Below, piece after piece: positions 9,481 to 19,487 of a stretch of DNA of 64,000 nucleotides. Location of the stretch: NCBI GenBank assembly GCA_038496445.1, contig JALMLS010000579.1:186001-250000 (forward strand). The letters run 5' to 3'. A program made the position numbers and the translations under genes. The notes under the pieces are model-generated. The model saw only the letters and a program-made list of their open reading frames with translations, had not been told where the DNA came from and searched no databases. The DNA is from Trichosphaerium sp. ATCC 40318 (Eukaryota > Discosea > Flabellinia > Trichosidae). Position 1 is the first letter of the stretch; each line of letters opens with the position of its first letter.

Positions 9481-11018
9481 TTACCCAACGAGCTTTTCTA
9501 TGAGCTCATCGATTTGTTCAGGCCATCCGTCGGTCTCTCCTTCATCACCAGACTGAGACTAGATTCAAAACAATAAGCTTTTGACAATAGATCCAACAAC
9601 ACACACAACGTACAATGTAAACGACTTTGCCTTTGTGAACAACATAGAATCGCTCAGGCCAAGGAGCGTAAGCACCTTCGAATGGGTTATGCATAGGGTC
9701 AACATAAAGAGGTATCTAAAGAACATTAGTCCAGGAGCCGAAAAACCTGCAAAAAACAAGCTTCAATCGTCAGGGTCCTGCTTACTCTGTATGTTCTCTC
9801 TTCCATCATTCTTTTTGCTGCAGCAATCCTATCATCTAAACTTTTATGTTGTGGGATATTGTAAACGGTTCCTAGTGGCCTAAGAGTTGTGTGAGGAACG
9901 TTGTTGACAGAAAGAAGCAATTTTTGCAGAGAAGAGAATAAGTAGGAGTTCTCACCATTGATCAGAAGCATGAGCTTCAATGACATACACCGTAACGAAG
10001 TTTGCCTTTGCCTTCCATTTATCATACAAGGCGTGGAGCTTGACAAACTCCGCCTCAAACGGTGGTCACGTGTACGAACCCGCAACTATAATCTACAGTT
10101 AACAACATACAAAAAAAAACCAGTGTTTAGAGCGTACGCAGGACTAGCGGCTTTTCAGACTTGAGAAATTGCACAAGGTGGAACTAAATATGGTTTAGAT
10201 GGTATTGGTATGAAAAGAAACCAAAGAGAAGAACAGAAAAGTTAAAACATTCGATATCGGTCTCAAATTCAATGAAAACAAATACGCACTGGTTCTTTGT
10301 CTAGCGTTAATATTTGAGGGAGTGGTGCAGGGTCACCGAGGCGTAGAGTGGTATCACGACTTATATCATACTTGATATAAAGAATAGCTTCCTTTAGAAA
10401 GAGTTTTAGTTGTTTTGTTACCTGACACTTCTTAGTCGTACACGCATTTCTTCGTCGCCTGGGAAGCGTGCTCTAGTACTTCTGTAGACATCTAAGGCGT
10501 CTTCGCTTGGTTCAAAGCCAAACTCCTAGTTCATCGGTTATATTGCATTACCTATGGTTTTTGTACCGTCAGCACTTGGCGTTGGATTGCCTAGGCTGTG
10601 TTAAGACAGAAGATTTTGACTAATAGACGTACGTCTTCAATGAGGGTGGTAGGTACAATAAACTGATAATAGTGTAAGCTGTCGTCCGTTTTGATTAAAT
10701 CTATGATCATACCTTTTTACGTTCAATATCGTACTTTTTTTGCGTCTTGTGGCTGTTAGAATGCGTGGGTATTACTTTAACGCGTACCTCATCCGAAAGC
10801 CGCAAGGCGTTCTCTCGTTTGAGCATCTTGACCAGAATTTCTCTGGTCATACGCTCCTCAAGCGTTGCCATCTCGTGCGCCTAGGAATACTTATTTTATG
10901 ACTTTCAACGAACTTAATTGCGTGTTACCGATAGAACGACAAAAAAACGAAATGTACGCTCAAAAGGCACATTCTCACTGAACTTTGGAGCTAGAGAGTA
11001 AAGGAAGTGATCTAATTT
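9481..11018 (-). CDS. iodothyronine-deiodinase-like selenoprotein (UGA = Sec at 10066-10068)
   Basis: Phase-consistent exons give, in order, RLGDPAPLPQILTLDKEP, FHLVQFLKSEKPL, IIVAGSYT-U-PPFEAEF, KANFVTVYVIEAHASDQW, PLGTVYNIPQHKSLDDR and IPLYVDPMHNPFEGA, ending IEKLVG at TAA 9481-9483. This is the deiodinase thioredoxin-fold core: the catalytic x-Sec-x-x motif, the EAHASD strand, QHKSLDDR and the YVDPMHN strand. The codon in the active-site position is TGA (10066-10068), and no other in-frame stop occurs. A SECIS lies just downstream. Protist members of this family probably act as thiol redox enzymes or reductive dehalogenases rather than in thyroid metabolism. An N-terminal extension contains GFEPSEDALDVYRSTRARFP and a charged helix MATLEERMTREILVKMLKRE (Met at 10869-10871). 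A further in-phase exon reaches 11018 but the true start is unresolved, as is one junction near 10540. Confidence 0.85.
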
Positions 11019-11084
11019 CTAAGTGACATTTGATAAAGTAACAAGTTTTATTTACATTTCTGGGAATTTGTTCGTGTTATCAAC

Positions 11085-11366
11085 TTATTCTGTAGCGTTG
11101 CCCCAAGTGTTTATAAAGTATTGCGCTTCCTCGAACGTGTTCATACGAGAAAGAACTGGTTTACGTTTCCTTTGCGTTGTTTTGTGGTTTGTACTTCTTG
11201 TCGTTGATTGATAGTTGGTATAAGGGCGTGCGTTGCTGTGATTAGCTCTCATGGCGCTGGCAGCTTTATTTCGTTCTGTGCGTGTAACTCTGCTTGGACC
11301 CATCTGATTAAACCAGGCTGCGTTTTCGCGGAGCATTCTCTCTTCTCTTTGGCCTCTTCTGTTCAT
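11085..11366 (-). CDS. small basic uncharacterised protein, single exon
   Basis: An uninterrupted 93-codon frame begins MNRRGQREERMLRENAAWFN at the ATG complementary to 11364-11366. It is rich in Arg, Asn, Thr and Ser (RANHSNARPYTNYQSTTRST, KTTQRKRKPVLSR), suggesting a disordered, possibly nuclear or nucleic-acid-binding polypeptide. No family was recognised. It lies directly upstream of the deiodinase-like gene on the same strand and could be its 5' exon. No donor that joins it in phase was found. Confidence 0.35.
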   Translation of the reverse strand: MNRRGQREERMLRENAAWFNQMGPSRVTRTERNKAASAMRANHSNARPYTNYQSTTRSTNHKTTQRKRKPVLSRMNTFEEAQYFINTWGNATE

Positions 11367-11827
11367 TTTGTTTTGTTGCGTTTAGTGTTGTAGTGTTTGT
11401 AACTGATTGCTTGTTTACTTATTGTATGAGCTGCCACTTAACTGCGATTATTAATTGAATCTACAATAAAGTTGATAACTCCTATTTCGAAGAACTCTTG
11501 GTAGCGTTTCAATTACTAACAAAGAATGTGGAAGAGCCAGCGATTGCGAAAGCATTATGCTGAGTTGTAAGAGCCTTTTCATCGTACAGAACTAGCTTTT
11601 TTATGATGGTCGAGCATATACAAGAATCATTTGGGTAGAGAATAAAGTGAGAATGTCGCAGCGTGTTTCTTCAAAAACTCAAAACACTTCCCAACTACTT
11701 TAAAAGAACATAACACTCATGCTATAAGAGTACTATTACAAGTGGCTAAGATCAAAGTATTATATTTATTGTATTCTGGATTCTTTTACATGACTATCAA
11801 TGTTAATACTACAAAAAGAGTAAATGC
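11367..11827. other. intergenic stretch without recognisable gene
   Basis: AT-rich sequence between the basic small ORF and the 3' end of the PAN-domain gene. No coding exon with codon structure, tRNA fold or repeat was seen on either strand. It probably holds the promoter of one neighbour and the terminator of the other. Confidence 0.4.
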
Positions 11828-13978
11828 CTAACCTACACAATATAAACCGAACAAATACATACCAGCAGAAACAAACAAGTATGTCACGTGTTGAAAACAA
11901 GCATTAGATGTAACTCCATCTTGAGTTGGAGAGATTGCCACAGCGGTGTTTAATGAAGCAGGAGGAAGTGCACTGGGCTCAGACTAAAGAAAGAAGAATA
12001 TCAGAAAACAGTGTTTAAGGCGGTAACGTACTATAACAGTTATGCCAGCATTTTGAACTTCTGTTGCTGTTGCGGCAAGTTTTTGCTCGTCATTCAAGTA
12101 AGAAGATACAATTTCAGCAACAGGTGTATTGTTATCAGAGGTATTGACAGTAACAATAACTTGAGTTTCAGATTGACGCTTTGACGAAACGGCAGGTTTT
12201 TGAGAGATTGTTCCATCTTCTTGGTTAAGACCCATACCGTTTAGCATTGCCTTACCAACGTCATCTACAACTTTTTGGGGAGCTGGATACGTTTGTGAGA
12301 TTGTAAGACCAACTTCAATGCCTAAAGAGGAACTGGAGTTAGAAACTATTGCCGGAGTTTGCTAAGAACAAAAAACAAACAAACTAGTCATACCTTCTTG
12401 TGGGCAGGTTGTTGCACTGTCACCGCCAACGAAAGTTACAATACCACCCTAAAATAAAGTAAGTACACACGTACTTATCACATGAAAGAACGTACACCGA
12501 GAGTCCAAGTTGTTGAAGATCCATCGAACACAAAAGCAAAGTTAATATTTGGATAATAAGTTGAAGTTCCGTTGAACGTAGTTGGTTGTTCTGGTGTTCC
12601 AGAAGGCGAAATATCGTTATCTTGACCGACAGGTACTGTAATAGAGCTTTCCTATAGAAACTATGTGTAAGCGAAGGTAGCCACATTACGTTAAGAAAAA
12701 AACTGTACTGGTGTAGTCCAACCAAGATATGCAGTATAGGTACCATCTCCATTGTCAGCAACACAGTCACTTCGGGGCATAATCTAAGAGAAAGTTAAAA
12801 TATGGAATTAGTAAGAATTGAAAACGTACATTAGGTAGAATTCTTGCTGTAGGAGCAACTGTTGGGGACAATGTTGTTGGTACATCGGCTACTGTAGGTT
12901 CTGTGGTGAGCGTTTGCGTAGGTACATTTGCTGGGGCTATTGTTGTAGGAGTAGCTGTTGGCGGAGCTGTCGTTGGAGGTGAGGTTGGAGCAGCAGTTGG
13001 AGGCTGTGTTGTTGGAGGAACTGTAGGCACTTGTGTTGTTGGCGGATTTGTTGGCGGAGCTGTCGTAGGTGGAGCTGTAGGCGCTTGTGTTGTTGGTGGA
13101 TCGGTTGTTGGAGGAGTAGTTGTTGGAGGCAGTGTTGTTGGAGGAGGCAAGACTTCTCTTTGGAAGGTGTAGCCTCGAGAAGTACCTTGTATTGTATTGC
13201 ACGGTTCTGTGAAGAACATATTGCATATTGTAGCTCCGTAGGTCGTATAGAACTTGCAACGTGGGTCTGCAAGGCAAGTAGCCCGACAATGGGTATTTGA
13301 AACGCCTTGCGCAGGAAATGTACAGCCACTAGGTTCGTTGTTACAGTTTAGAGTAGCTCCAGGCTTTAGTCCCCCCTGACCACCACAGCCAATGTATCTA
13401 CCCCCAAACCAGTCTCTATAACATCCAGAGCATGTGCTCTTTGAGTCTGAATACAGTGGTGTGAATGTTTCGAAAACTGGGGCTCTGGTTGGTGTTACTG
13501 TTGTAGGAGAAGCTGTTGTTGGAGGTCTTGTTGGAGCTTGTGTTGTTGGAGGAGGAGGAATAGTTCTTTTGTATGTGTTACCATCTATGTCACCTTTGAA
13601 AGGGGTACATACTGTCATGTAGAATAGATTACAAATTTGGCTTCCGTACGTTGTGTAGAACTTGCAACGCGAGTCAGCAAGGCAAGTAGCTTCACAATGG
13701 CTATTTGAAACACCTTGTGAAGGAAAACTACATCCGCTAGGTTCGTTGTTACAATTTAGAGTAGCATTAGGGTGTAGTCCTCCCTGACCGCCACAACCAA
13801 AGTAAGCACCAGCGCTCCAGTCTCGTCGACAACCAGTTGCGCATGTAAACCTTGAGTTTTGGAATAGCGGCAAAAATATTTCGACAAAAGGGGCTTGTGT
13901 TGTTTGAGCAGTCGATTCTATGATCAATATAGATACGACCAACAGTACAGATACTCCGATGAGTTTGTTCAGAAGCAT
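11828..13978 (-). CDS. surface protein with two PAN/Apple-like Cys-rich repeats, mucin-like linker and hydrophobic C-terminus
   Basis: Signal peptide MLLNKLIGVSVLLVVSILII (an in-frame ATG at 14074 would add 32 residues). Two ~90-residue Cys-rich repeats follow, each with GCGGQGGL, LNCNNEPSGC, QGVSN.HC.ATCLAD.RCKF and YTTYG, resembling PAN/Apple-type ligand-binding modules. They are separated and followed by Pro/Thr tracts (PPTT, QAPT repeats) typical of O-glycosylated stalks. After a GTACGT intron comes CVADNGDGTYTAYLGWTTP, an extracellular beta-type module that looks bacterial in style, then ITVPVGQDND, FDGSSTTWTL and a long Ser/Thr/Val domain. The last residues, YLFVSAGMYLFGLYCVG then TAG, form a GPI- or membrane-anchor signal. 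Probably a cell-coat or adhesion protein. Confidence 0.75.
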
Positions 13979-14349
13979 GTTGTATGTTAATTGTTCGGAT
14001 ATTTGTTGGTTTGTTTTTAGGCTATTTTGAGAAAACTCACTTATTTTCCGTTTCAAAAAAAACTCTAAAGACATCCACTATGCTCAATGATTAGATTGAT
14101 ATTAATAGAGACGTTTGTAATTATGCATTAGAGCAAAGTAATGGAGTTTTCAAACTTTCGAATTTGGGTGTAAAAGTCGATAAATGCGTTCACTGAAAAT
14201 GGCAACAAGTTATGCTTTGTGTTGCCAATAAATAACTTCGGTGAAGGGCAATTGTGTTATGTTATTTATTGAAGAAAACAAGACATTCAACAGTCTGATT
14301 CTACTTTTCTTTTTGTTTTGTCCCAACTCGCAAATGAAGCCTACAATCG
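13979..14349. other. intergenic region, no gene seen
   Basis: Holds the 5' flank of the PAN-domain gene and the 3' flank of the next minus-strand gene. Apart from the possible 32-codon upstream extension of the PAN gene (to 14074), no exon, RNA gene or repeat was recognised. Confidence 0.35.
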
Positions 14350-14987
14350 CTAACAATAGTGAAAGCATCTGACAGTTGTTAAGAAAAGAAGGAGGGATGT
14401 GGATTCGGAGATACGTGAGAAAAAGAGTGTTCCAGCACGGAGTTACTTACAATAGTTGTAAACTTGTCCTATGTTCATAAAAAGAATGCTCACGTTTTTT
14501 CCATCTGTGGCGGATAATGTATCACGAAGTTTTTGTGGAAGGTATTGTTATGTAGGCGTACGTTTGGAAGATAATGGGAATGTTGCTTAGCCTACAAGAA
14601 CTAAACAGAGGTCGTACAATATTTTTCTTTGTTGCAATAGTGGGAAAGAAACGATCCTAATTCCGTTTTGTTAGCCAAGTCGTACTTTATACCAATAATC
14701 CGTCATACTACATACGACATTTCCGACCTAAAGAGTACCAGAATTCTGATTGTACGTATGATATTGCTTTGAAGCGAGAGCCACAAAGGTAATGATTGAC
14801 GAAATCTTGGTACATGTTTTTTTTGTAAATGAAAAAGTTCAACATACCTTTCAAATCACCGCAATACTTGATACAAAAAGTAGTTAATCTCAGTCTACTC
14901 TCTTCTATCAACTAACGAAGGGAACTCAACTTTAGACGATGTCGGAGGAAGGCAAATGTCTTGTGGCTCTAGTGCAGCGCCAAGCAT
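14350..14987 (-). CDS. uncharacterised multi-exon protein
   Basis: No family recognised. Downstream exons join with consistent phase through five short GT-AG introns: IEESRLRLTTFCIKYCGDLK, DFVNHYLCGSRFKAISY, VGNVVCSMTDYWYK, DRFFPTIATKKNI, AKQHSHYLPN, then MEKTCFHYC before TAG (14350-14352). A plausible first exon reads MLGAALEPQDICLPPTSSKV from the ATG complementary to 14985-14987, but its join to the second exon does not close. The product would be ~110 residues, rich in Cys, Tyr and His. The consistent phases argue for a real gene; the function cannot be guessed. Confidence 0.4.
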
Positions 14988-15215
14988 TTGTTATCTATTA
15001 TACAAGAAAACATATGGAAAATAAAAGCAAGAGCTTTTTAACACAAATTGAAAAGGAAATTGTTGGGTGAGATGGGTGATTTCTGCTCGCCATGTTCTGT
15101 ATAAGCGTGGTAGGCTGTTTGTAGTTGATTTATGTGCGCCTTAATATGTCTTACCCAAACGTCTGTAACGGATAAACACGTGTTACAGCCATGAAACTAA
15201 GCAACAGTCGTTGGC

Positions 15216-15364
15216 GAAACTTTTTAAGTATTTTTCGGTACAATTAGTTCCTCCGACGCTTCAGTTTCACGAGAAACCATAACTTTAAAAATAACATCTG
15301 AGTGATACAACATATCACGGACGTAAAATAAGTTACAGAACGTGTTCTTGGAGAAGTAACAGGT
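15216..15364 (-). repeat. 149-nt dispersed repeat, copy in the last CRAL-TRIO exon
   Basis: The reverse complement of 15216-15364 aligns along its length to the plus strand at 33751-33897. They share a perfect 27-nt block at one end (starting ACCTGTTACTTCTCC) and blocks GATGTTATTTTTA, AGTTATGGTTTCT and CGGAGGAACTAATT at the other, with a diverged 35-40 nt middle. In this copy the sequence is open and supplies the C-terminal residues and stop codon of the CRAL-TRIO protein. Confidence 0.8.
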
Positions 15365-16552
15365 CCATGTAACTGTAATTTTGAAATCAGAAATACATAT
15401 TAATAGTTTGACTTGATTGTTTATTATTGTGAGGCTAGGTTGTTGTTACATATGTTTGACTCTTTTAGCCCATGTTCAGAACATAGCAATTTCAAATGCT
15501 CTGAATGATTATACGAGTAGTTTCCTATCAAAGTATTAATAAAATTTGAAGAGATAAATCTGTCTTTGTTCACATACCTCCAAGCCATGTTGGGATATTG
15601 CTTATCGGAATATGCTTTGAAAGAGAACTGCTAGTTAATACTGATACTCTATCCGAGTTCATAATGAACCATCTTCCGATATTCCACAGAAAACGAATAA
15701 TCCACCTCGGGTTTATGATCAAAACCTTAAATCTTGAAATCGGTAGCGCTTCCTAAATGTGTACAGGTTAGTACAATAATCGTTTTCATAAAAATACCAT
15801 TATCGTAGCAACAACGGATTCGTCTCCCTCCTTTGATTCGGCAGCTTGCTTAAAACGACGCTCGTTAGTAATACCCGTGAAGTCTATAGCGAACATGAGT
15901 CCGTTTTCGATAGTTGCTTTGCTACAAGAGTAAACAAAATGACGGGTTGAAGAATAGTACCTCCTAAACGCTTCTAAACAAGTATACACATAGTGTCTAA
16001 CCATCATGTTCTGTCTTTCCACTACAATTTTGCTACACCAAACTTTAGCTGACTATATGGGAAAGGCTCTACCTTGGGGTTATGCTTATGATTTGTCTTC
16101 CTTCGTTATCACGTGCTCCAGGAAGGATTACCTATTATGACGTTAAAACAATGCTGTTTTGTTGATACTTACAAATGCACCAGTCTCGTAATATGACATA
16201 GTAGATTCAAGAGCAAATGGTCCTTCTTTCTCATCTAGCTTCTAAAGCAAAAAAATAAGCATTCTGAAGAAATATTCAAGCATTTCAAACCTGGAACTTT
16301 TTTAACGTTTCAAGGGCTTTCTCTACATCCCATTTTCTTCCAATGAGAAAAGCAAGAATGAGATCTGGTTGCTTCGTGAAGTATTTGCTATTTTCGAGAT
16401 CATCAACTTTTCTATTAAGCTCCAAAAGAAGCTTTTAAAATAGATTAGTTTTCTTCATTTAAAACGACTTTCTTGTGTACTTTCTGCTGTGATATCGATA
16501 TTTTAGTTTCTTCTGCTTCAGGCAGAAAAGTGAAATGAGTAGATGATGCCAT
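15224..16552 (-). CDS. CRAL-TRIO (Sec14-like) lipid-transfer protein
   Basis: Begins MASSTHFTFLPEAEETKISI at the ATG complementary to 16550-16552. The CRAL-TRIO N-terminal helices are DLILAFLIGRKWDVEKALET. The lipid-binding fold follows: PGARDNEGRQIISITPR, ENGLMFAIDFTGI, a gate-helix strand VLIINPRWIIRFLWNIGRWF, and SSSLSKHIPISNIPTWLGG, the position of the usual LP-E-YGG end. Such proteins bind phospholipids or other hydrophobic ligands and present or exchange them at membranes. The last exon (TAA at 15224-15226) adds ~46 residues that are not CRAL-TRIO. Its DNA is almost wholly a repeat shared with the 5' end of the methyltransferase at 33.8 kb (15216-15364). The stretch 15365-15560 is mostly intron. 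Confidence 0.75.
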
Positions 16553-17039
16553 TAGTGGAATATTTAGGTTGTTATGATTACGTTTTGTTTTAAAAGTCAA
16601 ACTGTTTCAAATAATTCGTAAAAGTTTGGGTAGATAAACATGTTTTTGTAAACGCTGCATTACTAAATTAATATTGGCGGAACGTAAGCTTGCTAAGTGT
16701 TCCTAGACTTCGCTTTCCTAAAAACTGCTGAGACAGTTTTCAACTAAGCAGTAGATTTCCATAAGGTTTTGGGAATATTATGGTCACATGTTTTAACTGA
16801 ATTTAGTCGCTATTTTGAGAAAAGTGTCCTCAACTGATTACGAAAGATGTAGCTTTACAATTTCGTTAGTTAATACTAACAGACCTGATGGGAAAAACAG
16901 AATTATTTGTCAACAGTGGAGAACGACAACGAGGAAGTTTATTGTTTAGGTAACAAATATTTGGCAGCCATTGGAACAAGAGGAGAACCAGTACATTTAC
17001 CTGTGAAAAAAAGCCATAAGTACTATCACAATTGTTGTT
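16553..17039. other. intergenic region, 5' flank of CRAL-TRIO gene and 3' flank of aminopeptidase gene
   Basis: AT-rich, no recognisable exon, RNA or repeat. A short plus-strand open frame starting at 16888 can be spliced into the next gene's territory but is antisense to a real exon and was rejected. Confidence 0.4.
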
Positions 17040-19358
17040 TCAAAGACAAAAAAGGCGAGTAGCTGCTTCCGTACCAAACTTGTATTCTGCACCTTCAACT
17101 GCGCTAGCAGCAACGTCCAAGTGTGAGTATCTCAATGGTTTATCAGAATCTACGCAAGAAATCAGCGAAGAGATAAAAAGTAAGAATGAACGAAAACAAA
17201 CTGTACGCATAGTTTTGATACTAACAGACCAAACTAAACGCAAAAGACAACTCTACAAAAAACGGAAAAAAAAACCTTGACCAAACGACTTTTTCGAGCG
17301 TAATTCTTGATCTAACACATACCTCTACCGTGCTTTACTAGACCTGATGCTATTATCATAAAAGCAGCAGGGAAGTGATGACCTCTTGGGGTATTTGAAG
17401 AACCTATTGTGTTGCACTGCAAAACATCAAAATCGGCATTCCTTGGTCGCACAAAGTCGTAATCGTTTACGCGAAGAACAGAAACTAGCAAATGGTAAAT
17501 TAAACGCCTTGTGCAACATGTGAGTAATAATACCTTCAACTGGATCTCCCCAAACATCACCTGCCTCTTGCAAGGTTCTAGAGGCAGAAATCTTCTTTGC
17601 AGGACCATTATCAAGGGAAATAGAATAAAATCCAACAGCACGAACAGCATGACCTGTAAGTGTACCACAAGTAAACAAATGAGGGTTTTTCTCCTTCAAA
17701 GCTACTTCTCTCTATTTTTTTAAACCGTTAGTAAAAGCGATCAATGCAAGCACTCTATGAAGTGAACATTACCATGTGAGAAAGGCAATCAGCCATAACC
17801 TAAGGTAAACAATCAACAAAAAAGAAGGAAAAAACGCGAAATAGCTTTGAGGTGCTTCGTTCGTACCATACGTCCTTCAGCATCAGTATGACCAACCTTG
17901 ACACGTGCACCACCGTGGCTCATGATTACTTCGTCAGCGACATAAGCCTAGAAGCAAGAAATTAGAAAAGAGTTGTCTCGAAAAAAAACTTTTAAAACGT
18001 ACATCAGCTCCAGCAGAGTTACGTACAACACCAAGCTCAGCAATGAGCTTAATGTTTGGTGTACCCAAAATTGCAGCAGTTAAAACAAGACCAGCAACAT
18101 TAGCAGCACCACATTTATCACGAGACATGCCTGTCATGTGTCTAGAACGAAAAAAAATAAGCCGATAAAAAAAGGATACGTCGACAAAACCAAAAGTAAC
18201 AAGTACCCTCCAGCTTTGATATCAGCACCACCAGTATCATAAGTGACACCTTTACCAGCGAATAGGAGAGTTTCTTCAACTTCACCTTCACCAGTGTAGA
18301 TAACTCTAACGACTCTAGGGTTATGGCGCTCTACTGGAATAGAGCAACGAGCAACAGCGCTGAGGAGTGGGTAATCCTTTACTAGCATCTTCACATCGTC
18401 TTTAATACTCACAGTAACGTTTTTAACGCCTTCAAAAGCTTGCTTGACGTAGTCAGCAAATCTACAAAAAAGATTAAATAAAAGGATCAAAGAATAGCTG
18501 AAGACATACTTTGGTGGTGCCATACGCTCAGGATCAGGACCTCCTAGATCACGACCAAGGCATCTACCAGCTTCAACAGCACTTAATGAAGAGGTTAGAG
18601 AACTAGGGACATAAAATGAAGGTTGCTAAAACGTACCTAACGTATTTTGCTATTTTATCGCCGTCCTTTAAATCAAATCCTGTGTTAAAGCCTATCTTTA
18701 CAATTGGGCATTTAACACCATGCTCTCTTCCCTGTAACGGCTAGAGAAAGCTTCAGAAAAAAGTATCCGTAGGTCTGTGGCTTACAACGTAGAGACGTTG
18801 GAATACAGCAAGGAGTGCAACTGACACGAACTCTTTGTACTCAGGGTACTTGTTAAAGTCTGGAGCTGACGGAAAATGAACAAGTGGTGTGGTAGCGCCT
18901 GCTTTCATTACTCTAGATGATGTTAAAAAACAGTTTTTTACTTTTGTGCCCACGTCACAGAAAAGTTTTTCTTTTTCTTGTCAAAACACGAACCTCTCAA
19001 CACCATTAGCAGCGGCGTCTCCGAATCGCCTGACGTCGTCATAGTCTCTAGCAATACTTCCAGTTGGAGAAACACACAATCTACTGCCAGGGGCTTTTGC
19101 GCATTGTAAAAAGCTACAGTAGTGAGTTTAAAGAGTAAATCAGTATTTTCAGTACGTTACACTTGAACATGCTTGTTTGTCTACCTGGTAGGCGTGTCAG
19201 TACAACTCACTTTACAATAACTAAGTGGAAAATACCTTCAATGCTTCTCTGTAGAGCTCATGATTATCAAAAGTGTCAGTAGTTGGTTGATACGTTACAA
19301 CTACCAAGGCGTCGTAGCCCTCGCTCGATTTTGCGTGCTCAAGCTTTGGCACGTACAT
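17040..19358 (-). CDS. M17-family leucyl aminopeptidase-like protein
   Basis: Starts MYVPKLEHAKSSEGYDALVV at 19358 and runs through about a dozen exons. The M17 catalytic domain shows LLFAGKGVTYDTGGADIKAG (metal- and substrate-binding K and D), MTGMSRDKCGAANVAG, NSAGADVYVADEVIMSHGG and VGHTDAEGRMVMADCLSH, which carries the conserved D-x-E-G-R. The C-terminal exon, joined in phase by an unusually long 173-nt intron (17150-17322), reads DSDKPLRYSHLDVAASAVEG and ends at TGA 17040-17042, matching the family's Y-[ST]-H-[LI]-D-[VI]-A motif. These are dimetal peptidases that remove N-terminal residues in the cytosol, usually as hexamers. HMTGMSRDKCG in place of the usual loop suggests the non-classical (C. 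elegans W07G4.4-type) branch. Confidence 0.8.
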
Positions 19359-19487
19359 GATAACAAGAACTAGCAAACTTATCATCGTACGCGTTGACTT
19401 AATTACAGAACCAGAAAATCAAAAAATATTCAAAAACAGACAAAAAATACAAAGTTAGAATCTTTGACTAGTTTACAAATAATCAGC

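Noticed and set aside
9481-10871. Deiodinase-like gene as a pseudogene because of the in-frame TGA
   Set aside because: TGA falls precisely on the family's Sec position, every other codon and splice phase is intact, and a SECIS-type hairpin follows the stop codon.
12903-13172. Plus-strand Gly/Val-rich frame (VVGGTVGTCVVGG-like)
   Set aside because: Shadow of the Pro/Thr mucin repeats read on the opposite strand.
16888-17280. Plus-strand frame MGKTELFVNSGERQRGSLLF... that can be spliced in phase
   Set aside because: It is antisense to the last aminopeptidase exon, which carries the conserved YSHLDVA motif and joins in phase. The plus-strand frame has no family resemblance.
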